A stretch of DNA of 64,000 nt from Artemia franciscana (lineage: Eukaryota > Arthropoda > Branchiopoda > Anostraca > Artemiidae), in the NCBI RefSeq assembly GCF_032884065.1, contig NW_027062618.1, positions 1,079,362 to 1,143,361 of the forward strand, given 5' to 3'. How positions within the stretch are numbered: the first letter of the stretch is position 1; each line of letters begins with the position of its first letter. The position numbers and the translations under genes are program-made. This document shows, in pieces, positions 21,431-35,039 of this stretch. The notes under the pieces were generated by a model that was not told the DNA's origin, ran no database searches, and was given only the letters and a program-made list of their open reading frames with translations.

Positions 21431-22429
21431 CATTACAAAACTTTATTCTTTTCATTTGGCAAGCCATCATAGAAGACGTCCTAGGAGACCGAAGCATTAG
21501 AGGATATCCGGAAGACATTTTATTCCCCGGAACATTACTTACATAAATTCAATAACTTAATGTTCAATATATAGATTTATAGTTTATATTTTCTTGTTAA
21601 TTTTAGCTAATTAACTAAATAATTTATGTTAGAAACTCATAATTTGTATATTTCTTTTCACTAAAATGCAATAAAAATATACAATAACGGACAAAACCTT
21701 AAATTAAGACAGTGAACAAGAAAATACTATAAAAAAGATGAATAAATGCTAACCAACAAAACGAAGAATGAACCGATAAATTCGTAAATTTGTGTTCCTT
21801 CCTTCTTTTCGTGGTATAGCATTTTGTTGCATAGAATAACGAAGATACAGCAAAGTCCTTTGGATCTTCTAGTAGGCAAAACCCTTCCAATCAAAGCATT
21901 TCAACGGCAATAAAAACAAACAGGAGTTTGTCAAACGAAAACCTAAAGTATTTGGGCATGAAATGTTACATCAACATAACACTTACATGATCATAAGGGT
22001 TCTTTTACACCACGCTATTGGACTTTTGACTTTAAGTAATTTTAATGCGCAAAATTTGCGCGCAACGTCGGTAGTGCCAAGTAGAATCGAGCTTCTCTTA
22101 GAATTTCATGTTATGTAAGGTCATGTTACGTTATGAAAAAGTCAATAGCAGCAATAAAATGGAACGCCTAAGTGAGCAACGAACAAATCTTGAAAGCAAA
22201 TTAACAAACATTTCCTAGAAAGCCTTTCACACTTGATCAGAGAGTGAATCTCTGTCTCCATAATTTTTGAACAGTTTGCTTATTGATGATTGTGGGGATT
22301 TTAGACGATGATTACGACGGTTTTACTACTCCAATATTTTATTCAAAGATTATGTGTGTCTCATACTTTGTTGTAACTGCAATTGAGATTAATAATTAGA
22401 TAAACGTTGAAACGGCTAGGACACGTTCT
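21431..22429. other. SNX14-like intron, nothing recognised
   Basis: No family-like frame or repeat identified on either strand. Confidence 0.4.
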
Positions 22430-22640
22430 GCGGATGCAGGATGACAGAATGCCAAAGGTCATCCTTTTCAGCCAAACGAAAAGCAGGTGACCCCCGAGCA
22501 GAATGACAGTATGTTGTAAGGAAAATTTTAAGAAAAATTAGAACTTATTCAAAGGGTGTCGGAGGGAAGGAGCGTGCGTAGCCGTTATGGGCTCAGGGGG
22601 CTTAGTGCTTCAGCGAGTTGTCAGTATTAGTAGTAGCAGT
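22410..22640 (+). pseudogene. LINE C-terminal fragment with trinucleotide tail
   Basis: Translates RLGHVLRMQDDRMPKVILFS before stops. This is the RxLGHVxRMxxDRxPK signature near the C-terminus of RTE-like LINE proteins, also seen in the intact-order LINE at 55-58 kb. It ends in a stretch of TAG/GTA trinucleotides. The 4440-4645 segment is a shorter relative. Confidence 0.7.
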
Positions 22641-23239
22641 GGCAAAAAAATGAAGCACTCATCATGTACAACCCAATAGGTTTCCCTGATGATTGTTGAA
22701 AGAAGATGTAAGCGTTGTCTTTGCTAATAAATTTATTTGTCTTTTCGTTTTCTGATCCATGACAATATCGTTTTCTAAAAAGAGCGGATTCAAAAAAGGA
22801 AAAGAAAAAAACGCTGTCAAAAAGATATCAAGTCATTTTTTAATAAGTATAACTAAATGAATATAAACTATTTTTGATTAAATGCTAAAAGACATTCCTC
22901 TCCAAAAATCTAATTAATACGTCTTTATCGAGTTTCAGCCGGTTCGGCGTACGTCATTTAAACAAAGAAAAGTACCTGGATCGAAAAATGTGTTTTTTTT
23001 TGGAAAGTATAAAAAGTAAAGTTTTCTAGCCTTGGCGCTTGTTTTTAGATCATTTGTCGTCTAAAAAGGATATAGCACAAGTCTTAAGTAAGTGTGGTTT
23101 AGGTTTTAGGTTTTGTTAAGCGTTTTTACAAATTTTATTGGTTGTCTCGTGCTTGCTCTGCATTTTCAGTTAATACAGTAGTTGAAAGAGAACCTTGGAT
23201 TCCCTTAGTTTGACCTAGGTCAGGACCAGCACATACTTG
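22641..23239. other. SNX14-like intron, nothing recognised
   Basis: AT-rich; no feature recognised. Confidence 0.4.
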
Positions 23240-23420
23240 TCTAGGCATTCAGGATCGACTGTGGTGCTGCCGCTATCTACGCCTGCGGCTGCTTTGACGG
23301 CTGCTACGCCTGCGTACTGGGTGTTTTGAACCCGGCGGGCTCGCCTTAACAAGCGTTAAGGACCCCCAAAAAAGATTCACTCCAGGCAGTTAACCGTTGG
23401 GCTAGTACAGTCTTCAGTCG
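23240..23420 (-). repeat. Candidate tRNA-derived SINE head
   Basis: On the minus strand there is TAGCCCAACGG (A-box-like, 23394-23404), then GGGTTCAAAACAC (B-box-like, 23322-23332), in the correct order and 60-70 bases apart. The segment is GC-rich compared with its surroundings. The B box is imperfect at its end, and no convincing cloverleaf can be drawn, so this is a SINE or decayed tRNA-like sequence rather than a tRNA gene. Confidence 0.4.
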
Positions 23421-23736
23421 CAGCAAACCGAGAGACCTCAGAGCATTATAATTTGGCACTTATCCATGAGCCAAATCAAGGCTTTATATATTTAAGCAAT
23501 TCGCCTTAATAATACTTTTCTTACGAAGGACAAACCAGTTCCAGAAATAGCACACAATAAAAATAATTTTTAAAGCCCAGTCAGCCTAAAAGTTAAAGAT
23601 GAAACTGATCATATCTTGAATTTCCTCCCAAAACTTCTTAAGAACTTAAGAAACACGCTATAACCTACTTCAATTTTTGCTTTTGGGTTTTAATTGATGC
23701 ATTAAAACAAATAATAGACAAAATCAAAGAACTTAC

Positions 23737-23984
23737 CTCGGTCGAGGCTTAATGGGCTCAATAGAAGCTGTGTAATTAATCAAAAACGGTTCCAAGCATT
23801 GCCCCTTCTCTCCTCTAAATTTAGCTGGGACATTTTTTATAATTCTACCCAAGCCAAGATCTGGCACTACAGGGCTCCCATTGTCAGCATGCAAATTGTC
23901 CACTAAAGTCAGGAATGAGAATATAGAGTCACTACCTTTCAGAGTAGGAACAAGGAGCAGAGATCGAAGGTAGGATTCCATTAT
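23737..23984 (-). CDS. SNX14: SNX14-like sorting nexin, PX domain end and linker exon
   Basis: A 248-base exon (82 codons plus two bases) with a TTTCAG acceptor and a GTAAGT donor. It continues in phase 0 from the 25732-25895 exon. It encodes the last PX helix (MESYLRSLLLVPTLKGSD, then IFSFLT) and then the SNX14-characteristic stretch GLGRIIKNVPAKFRGEKGQ and LEPFLINY, ending in a Pro/Lys-rich linker (IKPRPR). The GKIIKxVPxK-x-EKGQ pattern with LEPF is the strongest single clue separating SNX14 from SNX13, SNX19 and SNX25 (recalled family alignment, not a search). The two leftover bases AG are completed by T of the exon at 15939 to give Ser. Confidence 0.92.
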
Positions 23985-24270
23985 CTGAAATAAATGAACA
24001 AAATAAATAAAATCAACATACAAATAGTAAATTAAATGAATAAATGCGCAAAACATATTCAAGAGACATGCTGCCAAACAACCTAAATCCTGACTCAGTG
24101 TGAAAATTATTTAAGTCCTGAGTCGACGCAATTACGAGTGTAGCCTCGACAACTCCACAAGCCTAAGCAAAGGGATATCGTGCGAAAATTGTAAAATTCG
24201 ACTTAGTTCAAAAACTACCAGTTTTATGGTGCGGGTTGGCTCAATGCTAAAAAGAGCTGTTTCCAGGATC

Positions 24271-24271
<1 letters not shown>

Positions 24272-24338
<67 letters not shown>
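24272..24338 (+). repeat. Poly(A) run of about 67 bases
   Basis: An uninterrupted A tract about 290 bp upstream (in gene sense) of the SNX14 exon at 23984. Further short A-rich tracts follow to 24400. It could be the tail of a retroposed copy, but the preceding sequence was not recognised. Confidence 0.9.
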
Positions 24339-24341
<3 letters not shown>

Positions 24342-25731
24342 AAGATCTGACTTAATACAAAAACAAGCTCAAGTCTGCTTCAGTGCAAAAAAAAAAAACA
24401 ACAACAAAAAACAGAAACAAATGAGAAATTTACTTATAAAAAAATGATCATAAAGCCTTAACATTTCTGCTTCATAAGCAGAAACACTTATTAACGAAAA
24501 AAAAAATAATAAACTAGCTTAAACATAACACACCCATTTTTTTTATATTTTCGTGTCGTAAATTATAATTATAGAAAGGGCCAGTGGTATGAAAACTGAT
24601 TTGAGAATAAGACAAATTCAGTGAAAAAAAAAAAAAAATGAAAGCTCAAATTACAATAGGCGGCAAATTTCATTGACACGGTACGAAAACGACTCAAGTC
24701 CTGGCTCAATGCAAGCTAATTACTTAATCAGTGCAAAACTTACTTAAATCCTGACTCGATGTAGAAACGACCCAAGCCTAAACTCCACTTAGTCATTTTC
24801 TATTACCAATTTTTCGGCAACGATGCAGGCAAATTGCACTAATAGGAATGTTGCACCTTGTTTGAACTTAAACTATTCAAGAATGTTCAATCTCGATGAT
24901 GAGAAAACCCAATTGAGGATTAAAAACTACAGCACTCCCAAATGTTACCCCAACACCATCTTTTAGCAGAAAGGACAGATGTTTTCATGTATAACTTAGT
25001 TTTAGACACGTAAAAATTATTTGGAACATTTTACAAACAAGATTTTAGAATATAGCTTTCAATTTAGTTTACTAATGCAAAACGCAAATGAAACTTTCAA
25101 AGCATTAATTTGTAACTCTTACATTAATGTGTTTGTGTCAGTGGAAAAAATTATTTTGGACTGAAAAACCAACAAATGATCCACCCTTTGATTTTCTATA
25201 CGTTTGAAGGGAATGGGTTTAAAAGGAAGAAAGCATGAACGAGAACGTTAAAGAATTAAAATTCAGAACCAATTGATCCAGGTATGAATAAAAAAAAGTT
25301 GCTATCACAGACAGGCATGCTAGTTAAACGTAACGACTCGGCGTTTCATTAAAAAAAAAAAATATAAAAATAATTTGAAAAAAAATGAACTAAAAACGAG
25401 CGTGATGGCTTTGCGGATATCCTTGCCAACACATCTGTTTCGCGTTATTGATTTTTTTTAACACACTGAAAATTACCCTCATTTTTTGTTTTTTAATTAT
25501 CTTTACTTTTTTTATACCAAATATCAAACATAGTCAATGCGGTCTCACAAATCTATTGAAAAAGAGAAAAGTTAGTAAACCGTATAAAAAAACGAAAAAT
25601 AATTGAAAAAATCGCGAGATTCGGGAAATACCTAATGATTGACGAGGTAAGAACTAGAAAGATAATACAAAAACAGGAAGATAATAAAAAAGAGGAGAGA
25701 AAAATAGAAGAAAGAGCAAAAAAAAACTCAC
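24339..25731. other. SNX14-like intron, A-rich, nothing recognised
   Basis: Short near-repeats of TTAAGTCCTGACTC-like strings (24120, 24690, 24750) suggest a diverged tandem repeat. No gene signal. Confidence 0.4.
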
Positions 25732-25895
25732 AGGGCGTTTGGATTCAAGGAATTCGTGATTTCGGAAACCGAAGATTTTTTTCGGCGGCAGACGAACGTC
25801 ATGCAAAATTCCATGAAACTTAGTCAGCTGGTCCTCAAGGTTATAAAACTCGGAATATTCCCGTTCTACCGTCCAACGAAAGTTGTCTAGAGCAT
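25732..25895 (-). CDS. SNX14: SNX14-like sorting nexin, PX domain core exon
   Basis: A 164-base exon with an AAG acceptor at 25896-25898 and a GTGAGT donor. Two leading bases complete the Asp codon begun in the 33384-33561 exon, and 54 codons follow. The protein contains REYSEFYNLEDQL, FHGILHDVRLPPKK and NHEFLESKR. These are the PX-domain basic-Tyr-x-x-Phe helix, the proline-rich LPxK turn and the following helix, and they align best with SNX14 among the PXA-RGS-PX-nexin proteins (family recalled from memory). The residue before the motif tyrosine is Glu, where PI3P-binding PX domains carry Arg. The intron upstream (25896-33383) carries the (TA)n composite array, the LINE fragments and a minus-strand copy of the palindrome-headed repeat. 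Confidence 0.9.
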
Positions 25896-26690
25896 CTTAA
25901 AAAAGAAGTAATAATATCAAAAGAACTAAAAACTATCATTGAAAATAAAAAAGGTAGTTAATTCTGAAGAACAATTTGAAAAAAAGAAGATAATGAAGAA
26001 ATTGATAAAGTATCTAAAAAGTATTCACTTTTTAAATTAATACACAGGCTAGTTCATACACTTAATCTAACTAAATGACGGATCTTTTAACCCAAAACTG
26101 AGCCATAACACTCTGTTACATCTCTTGGAAAGACATTCGGCAGGTATTTGTCCTGATGTTAAATGCTCTTTCTAGCACAGATGAGTTATTTATTTTTTAC
26201 TGGTTACCTGCGTGGTTTTATGTTGTGCTTCAAATTTTAATCCTTACTACAAATCCTTATGTCCTAATTTAGCCTTTCAAATTGCGTAAAACAACTATAT
26301 TTTCGATTTTCAATAAAACTCCCTATTTCCAATGCTTGTCCGTACTATGAGGAGAAAGCAATAAAACTATAATTTTTCTTTGAAAAAAAAAAACACTTTT
26401 GAGGAGGTATGGAGGCTTTTGGATCCGAACACACACTAGAACCAAAATTTCACTTATTCGATTTTTAACCCAAAGAGATCAGGAAATTTTCTTATAATTT
26501 GTACATTTTTTGCCTTTAGTCAATGATGTCTCCCTCCCCCCAAAGAAAGAATCACCCTTTTTCGCTTGAAAAACCATAACCTCACGATTAATCCAGTATA
26601 TACTAGATTAAATAGGTTGGCCTACATCTAATCTACATAGGAAGCATGGGTTCCCTCCCTACATTAAGACAAAATATAGTAATTTCCTTC
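25896..26690. other. SNX14-like intron, nothing recognised
   Basis: No repeat or exon identified. Confidence 0.4.
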
Positions 26691-29340
<2,650 letters not shown>

Positions 29341-29349
29341 CACCTATAG

Positions 29350-29691
29350 GATTCAGAGCTCAGATCAGAATCTGATGACAACGTAGATACTGCTGAACAA
29401 GAAGATTTTCTTGGCCTAATTATAGGAGATAAACAGGATAATCAAGGAAACAAAGAAATCTCAAAAGCCCCAAAAGTACCGTACACATCCCTCCTTAATC
29501 AGTTTCAACTTCAAACACTTCATTCCAGTCGTTTAAGACTCGCCCTATCCTTTGATAATAAATCCTGTCCAGCCTATATACCGAAATATCCTCCCGCCCT
29601 AACATTAACCGGCACGGGTAAGGCCAATCAGGGCCGTTGCAGAGCCTGTAGCGAAACTTCAACCTGTGACTGTGTCACATGCTCGTTATGA
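29350..29691 (+). pseudogene. Possible transposase C-terminal fragment (cysteine-rich)
   Basis: An open stretch of about 113 codons without a start Met runs from an in-frame TAG to TGA. It begins acidic (ESDDNVDTAEQEDFLG), passes through a middle with RLRLALSFDNK, and ends KANQGRCRACSETSTCDC. The terminal GRCRxCSE..C..C pattern resembles the cysteine-rich end of piggyBac-type transposases, where a GRCxxCS motif follows a Pro-rich linker. No DDE core is present. A host zinc-binding exon cannot be excluded. Confidence 0.35.
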
Positions 29692-29699
29692 GCTTGGTT

Positions 29700-29935
29700 T
29701 TGTGCCGGGTCGACTTTTTAATCTGGATTATTGTTGTTAATTGTATATATTAAATTTGACCTGTCGACTGATTTTCATCCGTATATAACAATTATTATTA
29801 TTGATTGTAAATATTATAATTTTGTGTATGTTAGTTTTGACTTGTCGACTGATTTTCGTGTGTATATGACAACAAAAACTAATAATCGGCTCTGTCCGTC
29901 GCATGGTTTTTAAATAAAGTGAATTTGAATTTGAA
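29700..29935 (+). repeat. LINE-type 3' end
   Basis: Two diverged copies of TGTCGACTGATTTTC(A/G)T are followed by AAATAAAGTGAATTTGAATT and a GAATTTGAATG end. The short TTTGAA-type terminal repeat is typical of CR1/L2-like LINE tails. Open frames are short. Confidence 0.5.
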
Positions 29936-29975
29936 TGATCTGGAATAATCTGACTGCAGCAGTGATAATGATGTT

Positions 29976-30410
29976 ACCTCGGAATTAAAGGGTCAAGACC
30001 TGGACAGGAATAGTGAGATCAGAGTACCCGGATAAAGAAGGCTCCCTAGTGAAGTATTGAAGCAAAAAGCAGCACTAGCAGAAATAGGGAAGCAGTTTAG
30101 CATTCTAATGTACACGTCTTCCAAATTCCATAAATCTTACTAAAGCCATCTACAAGATATGTAATCTTAGTCAATTCATCAAAAGGCGTGAAACCTCGGA
30201 ATTAAAGGGTCAAGACCTGGACAAAAATAGTGAGATCAGAGTACCCGGATAAAGAAGGCTCCCTAGTGAAGTATTGAAGCAAAAAGCAGCACTAGCAGAA
30301 ATAGGGAAGCAGTTTAGCATTCCAATGTACACGTCTTCCAAATTCCATAAATCTTATTAAAGCCATCTACAAGATATGTAATCTTAGTCAATTCATCAAA
30401 AGGCGTGAAA
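29976..30410. repeat. 217-bp tandem duplication
   Basis: 29976-30193 and 30194-30410 differ at only a few positions (for example AGGAATAG versus AAAAATAG), giving exact spacing of 217 bp throughout. High identity implies a recent duplication. Confidence 0.95.
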
Positions 30411-31340
30411 ATTTGATTGAACAGTACTCATCCAAATTTATTAGTTCAGAAAGAGCCTCTCTCTGCTAATTCTTCGATCAAAATCTTTCCCTTTTTCCCT
30501 TTCACACTAGCAACGGCCCTTATTTCAAAGCAAGGGGCGCATGAAGGTAAAAAACGCCCACTTTCAGTAGAAAAAACTTGTTTTTTTCATTTTTTAGAGA
30601 GGAAAACCAGAACAAAATGACTCTGGACCGCTTGAATGACTACTTTTACACTCACCATGGTTTAAGTGAAATTGTGACTCAGTCCCTGCAACTTCAGCAC
30701 CAAGCATGAGTCTAATTATATTTCTCCAAAATCTTTTAAAATAGCTATTTTAAAATAAACAACTCATTCTGTCTCTCGATAAAAAAAAGGAAACACTGAA
30801 ACAGTTTTCAGTTTGTTTTTGTTCTGTTTTTTTTTGCTGTTTTAGCCCCCCCCCCACCAAAAAACAAAACTCCTAATATGCAAGCTTATACAAGACAAGA
30901 GTTTATTAAATTAGTGACTTAATTGATTATAACTGATTTGTATATCACCATCGGAAAACAAAACATCCGAAGAATTTCAGCGTAATTGGACAACAGGAAA
31001 TCGGCAAGATATAATCACAAGTTTCGTCCAGAATTTGATCTTTAACTTACAGTTTATGTTCGCTGTATAAATTTTAGTATAAGACTACTATTTTCCTGTT
31101 CTACAGTTTTAATATATTAACGGAAGTCGATGATTTTGCTAACATTCAATAGCTGAAATTCAGTTCTATCCATTTACCGAATTACATTTTTTTTATTTAG
31201 TGTACAGGGGTTTTAGATTGAAAATACATCGAAAATTGGTTCAAAATCGTAAAAAAAAAAACAGACAATTTTCCTAATTCTTAGGCTTGTTAGATCCTTA
31301 TTAAATAAAAAATAAAACAATATCTTAATTCTAGCGGGGC
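30411..31340. other. SNX14-like intron, nothing recognised
   Basis: Short homopolymers only. Confidence 0.4.
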
Positions 31341-31379
31341 GAATGGATAGATCTGAGACTAATGTTTTTTTTTTTTGGT

Positions 31380-31590
31380 TTATCTTAAAGTATATAAATT
31401 TTTTTATACATAAATTCTTTTCTAATTTGTTACCTGTATGTTTTTCGACCTTTTATAAGAAAAGGGAACATAGTTATGAAACCAGAAACGTTGACATGGT
31501 TGGAATTTCTGTTCCTATTACAATGAGATCTAAGTTTTCCGCCAGGTACATGGGCCCTGAAGTCTGGAATAGACTTAGGTAAGAAGACCC
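31380..31590 (+). pseudogene. LINE ORF2 C-terminal fragment
   Basis: Reads HSYETRNVDMVGISVPITM, then KFSARYMGPEVWNRL. The NYxTRN..l.vP..R..f..RY.GPxxWN pattern is the C-terminal end of many CR1/jockey-like LINE proteins. Upstream and downstream sequence is not LINE-like. Confidence 0.7.
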
Positions 31591-31599
31591 TTGAGGAAT

Positions 31600-32735
31600 T
31601 CAAGAAAATTCTTCCGTAGAAATTTCATTCAACATAAAGTGCACCCTCTGGGTTATATTCCTACCAGACAGTTTCACCATCGCTGAGAACCCCCCTCCCT
31701 GTCAAATTGCTTGCGGAAGATTCAGCCTGAAAAATTCTCCTTAGCATTCTTTCGTTTGAATAGGATTTTAATCTCTAATCTCTTTCTCGATCACTCAGAA
31801 ATGCCCTCTTCCGTGAATATTATTTCCAAGAAAACAAAACTCGTAGAAAAACGCCCCTGGACAATTCCCCGGAACATCTCCATGTGAAAAATTTGGCAAG
31901 GAGAAAGTAAGACAATTAAAACGAACTTCGTATAGTAACTATGTCAGATCCTCCAGTGTAACAAAACCCCTGGAATAATCGCCCCTCCCCAAAAATTTTC
32001 CTCCCCAAGGAAGATTCTCCCTATAGAAATCCACCCCAAGAAACCCCCCACCCCCAAAAAAAATGTCTGTAAACTTCCCAATACCAAATATTATACATAA
32101 ACAATGGGCAAATTTCATAACTTACAGGCTTCTCACAACGGACTGTAAGGGGTCATTTAGACCTAAAGAGGCATTTATTTGATTTTTCAACTATGCTGAA
32201 CAAAATAAATATCTCATAATTTTGATTAAATAATTTTGGGGAAAATGGGCGTGGGAGGGGGCCCAATAGCACTCCAATATTTTTGGTTACTTAAAAGCAG
32301 CACTAGGACTTTAAATTTCCGTTCGAATGAGCCCTCTTCTGATATTCTAGGACCACTGGGTCAATACGATCACCCATGGAATAAAAAAATGAACACAAAA
32401 AAAACACATTCGTGATCTCTTTCCTGATAGCTAGGAGCTTGAAACCTTTATTGCAAGGTTCTCTGATACGCTGAATATGATGGTACGATTTTCATTAAGA
32501 TTCTATGACTTTTAGGGGGTGTTTCCCCTTTTTTCGAAAATAAGGCAGAATTTCTCAGGCTTGTAGCCTTTGATGGGTAACACTAAACCTATTGAAACTT
32601 ATATATTTGAAATCAACATAAAAATCTGATTCTTTTATATATCTATTAGTATCAAAACTAATTTTTTAGAGTTCAATTGCTATTGAGCCGGTTCGCTCCT
32701 TACTTACAGTTTGTTACCACGAACTGCTTAATATA
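31600..32735 (-). repeat. Palindrome-headed repeat family, minus-strand copy
   Basis: The reverse complement starts near 32730 with CAGTTCGTGGTAACAAACTG, then AAGGAGCGAACCGGCTC. It continues through GATTCTTTTATAT, CCATCATATTCAG and the GCCATTTTGTTCAGCATAG module to a C-rich stretch (31680-32080) that is the complement of the G-rich tail of the 9.07-kb copy. Confidence 0.8.
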
Positions 32736-32739
32736 TCTG

Positions 32740-33380
32740 TTTTATCCAATATTCTAGAGACGGATTGATTGATTGGTTTCGAGTTGAGTTTACTCTTGTG
32801 TGTTGTTAAAATTGGTTATGTCGGTTTGTGCCAGGAATTCCAACGAGTTGTAGATTATGAGTGCGGGATTCATTCGAGTTCTCTGTAAACATATTAATTT
32901 TAGAATTGTATATTAATAGTTTAGTAGGGGATGAGGCAGGGGAAGGAGTAAAATGTTCTTTTTCTGAGAAAGTGTTTGAATAGTTGTTTCGTGTTCTTTG
33001 GGTTGTCCCAAACACGCCAATTTACGTCGGGACTTGTACCATCTTTGTTACGGAAAAAGTACCATCTTTGCAAAACGTTAACTGAAAGAGTGCGTACATT
33101 TTCTAAAAACACAAAAATAGAGATATATACTAAATGTCCCTTAATTAGTGTGAGTGTAATGCGCCAATGTTTATTTTTGTTTTGTTTGGATTATATGGGA
33201 ATTTAAATGTTGCGTTTTGTTGCAACCCATTTGTCAATTTAAAAAAAAAATGAATTCAATTATATAATTATATTGTCCTTGGGTCGCTAACTTGCTTGTT
33301 TTATAGGGAACATATACCTTAAGTAAAGTAAAAAACGAAAACAAAATATAAAAGCATTCGAAAAAAAGAGATGCTATTTT
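32740..33380. other. SNX14-like intron, nothing recognised
   Basis: Overlapping short frames on both strands with no family content. Confidence 0.35.
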
Positions 33381-33383
33381 TAC

Positions 33384-33561
33384 CTTCATACTTTAGATCA
33401 ACTCGCTGAACATCAATAACATAAACGAAATAATTCCTACGGCTTTCAGAACTGCGACGAATGATTCGAGGTATACTGACTCTCCAGGAACTGAGATCTC
33501 TATTCGGCTGAACATTCAAAGGGGAAAATCCATTATCGCTGAAGGTGTTTATATCTTCTCC
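33384..33561 (-). CDS. SNX14: SNX14-like sorting nexin, exon encoding start of PX domain
   Basis: First recognised exon (5'-most in the window) of a minus-strand sorting nexin gene. It has an AG acceptor just above 33561 and a GT donor at 33383-33382, and encodes 59 codons plus one base. Residues about 25-59 (SSWRVSIPRIIRR, then NYFVYVIDVQRVD) look like the first beta strands of a PX domain: an opening WRVSIP strand, then a strand of the kind FVIDVQR. The leading G stays in frame with the next exon at 25895. SNX14 proteins are ER-anchored and act at ER contacts with endolysosomes and lipid droplets (family knowledge). The upstream PXA and RGS exons were not found between 33.6 and 64 kb; they may be too short or diverged to see, or lie outside. 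The exon sits in otherwise repeat-derived DNA. Confidence 0.85.
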
Positions 33562-33659
33562 CTAAAAATATGTCTGAGGATAAATAAAACACTAAAATCA
33601 TTATATGTTTTAATAGCCTAGATTCCACCCGCCTCCATCCCCGAAGTTCGTTCAAAGAT

Positions 33660-33720
33660 TCTAGTTTTAAGTTTTAATGTCGCTCCTTACTTTCAGTTAA
33701 AGAAAAAACTTTTTATTTAT
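33660..33720 (-). repeat. Single arm of foldback family A
   Basis: AAGTTTTAATGTCGCTCC, then TTACTTTCAGTTAAAGAAAA matches one arm of the foldback without its partner. Confidence 0.6.
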
Positions 33721-33861
33721 TTCTCTCATAAAATCTTGAAAACAGAAAGTCTCGAAAACAGTTTAGAGCAGAAATATTCGCAGAAATCAGGAAGGATAAA
33801 ATATTAATTTTGCATCTCTCTCCCTCCGTCGCTTGCTAGCCGAAAAACTTTTAATTTTTGC

Positions 33862-34990
33862 TAGCCAAGGTCCTGGTTGTGGGCCTTAGGATTACGTATC
33901 AATTTCTACCCTCTCGTCTCTTCCTTGGAACTAATTCTGTATTTATCTAAAGCCGTTGTGGCTAAGTGGCTGGCGCGCTGAGTCGGGAGTCCTTTGTCCA
34001 AGGAGCAAGGGTTCAGCCCCTGGCGTGGCCAGTTATTTGGTCTGAGGCAGGATCATTGACATGATTCTGTAAGTTTAGCCAGAATCACAATTTCTGTTCG
34101 TTATAAATTTTAATGTTGGTCCCAAATTTCAGTTGAAAAACGTTTTTTCTATAAATAAAAGTTCAAATAGGGATAAACAATTTTATTAGATTTTTAATAG
34201 ATGTGAGTGTTTCTGCTGATAACGGTCACTGTACATATGACCGAAATATCCATTATGTTTTGTGAATTATCTTTGTCAATTAAAAGGATTTATCCCATTT
34301 TAAACTTTCATTTATCGTCATAGAAAGGCAGTATGGTCTTAAAAATTCCCTACTTGTTTTTTGTTTTGTTTTTTATTCTTGCTGTTTTGCAATTCCAAAC
34401 ATTTGCATACAACGGCTTTAAATCTCTACAATGGGGGTTTCTGATTGTTTTGTAGTTGGGTAGAGAGGGAGATGCCTTAAAAGGTGTATTTTAATGCACC
34501 CCTTCTAAATTTTTAAAGTTTAAAGGACATTTAATTTTTTGTAACCCCGCCCCCCCCCAAAAAAAAAGCCAAGGTCCTGGTTGTGGGCCTTAGGATTACC
34601 GGTTGTGGGCCTTTAGGATTAGCGCCGAGTCGGGAGTCCTTTGTCCAAGGAGCAAGGGTTCAGTCCCCGGCGTGGCCAGTTATTTGGTCTGAGGCAGGAT
34701 CATTGACATGATTCTGTAAGTTTAGCCACAATCACAAATTCTATTCGTTGTAAATTTTAATGTTGGTCCTTAGTTTCAGTTGAAAAACTTTTTTTCTATA
34801 AATAAAAGTTCAAATAGGGATAAAAATTTTTATAGATTTTTAATATATGTGAGTGTTTCTGCTGATAACGGTCACTGTAATCCATTATGTTTTGTGAATT
34901 ATCTTTGTCTATTAAAAGGATTTATCCCATTTTAAACTTTCATTTGTCGTCATAGAAAGGCAGTATGGTCTTAAAAATTATCTACTTGTT
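33862..34990 (+). repeat. Segment duplicated in tandem, about 640 bp apart
   Basis: 33862-34370 and 34566-34990 share GCCAAGGTCCTGGTTGTGGG, GAGTCGGGAGTCCTTTGTCC, GAGGCAGGATCATTGACATG and a long AT-rich tail (GTGAGTGTTTCTGCTGATAA, CACTGTA.., TTTGTGAATTATCTTTGTC). The second copy carries an internal deletion around the SINE A box. Confidence 0.8.
33951..34080 (+). repeat. tRNA-derived SINE with A and B boxes
   Basis: TGGCTAAGTGG (33959-33969) fits the pol III A box and GGTTCAGCCCC (34010-34020) the B box, about 50 bases apart, with GC-rich sequence between. The acceptor arms pair only partly, so a functional tRNA is unlikely. A second copy at 34622-34760 lacks the A box but keeps GGTTCAGTCCC, as expected for a truncated SINE. 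Both are followed by the same AT-rich body. Confidence 0.6.
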
Positions 34991-35039
34991 TTTTTTTCTT
35001 TTTTATTATTTAATTAGTGCAGTAGCAATTATTTCTGTC

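Noticed and set aside
24226..24447. Lysine-rich frame
   Set aside because: Translation of a poly(A) run.
33951..34030. tRNA gene
   Set aside because: A and B boxes are present but the arms do not fold into a proper acceptor stem, and a truncated duplicate follows; a SINE is the better reading.
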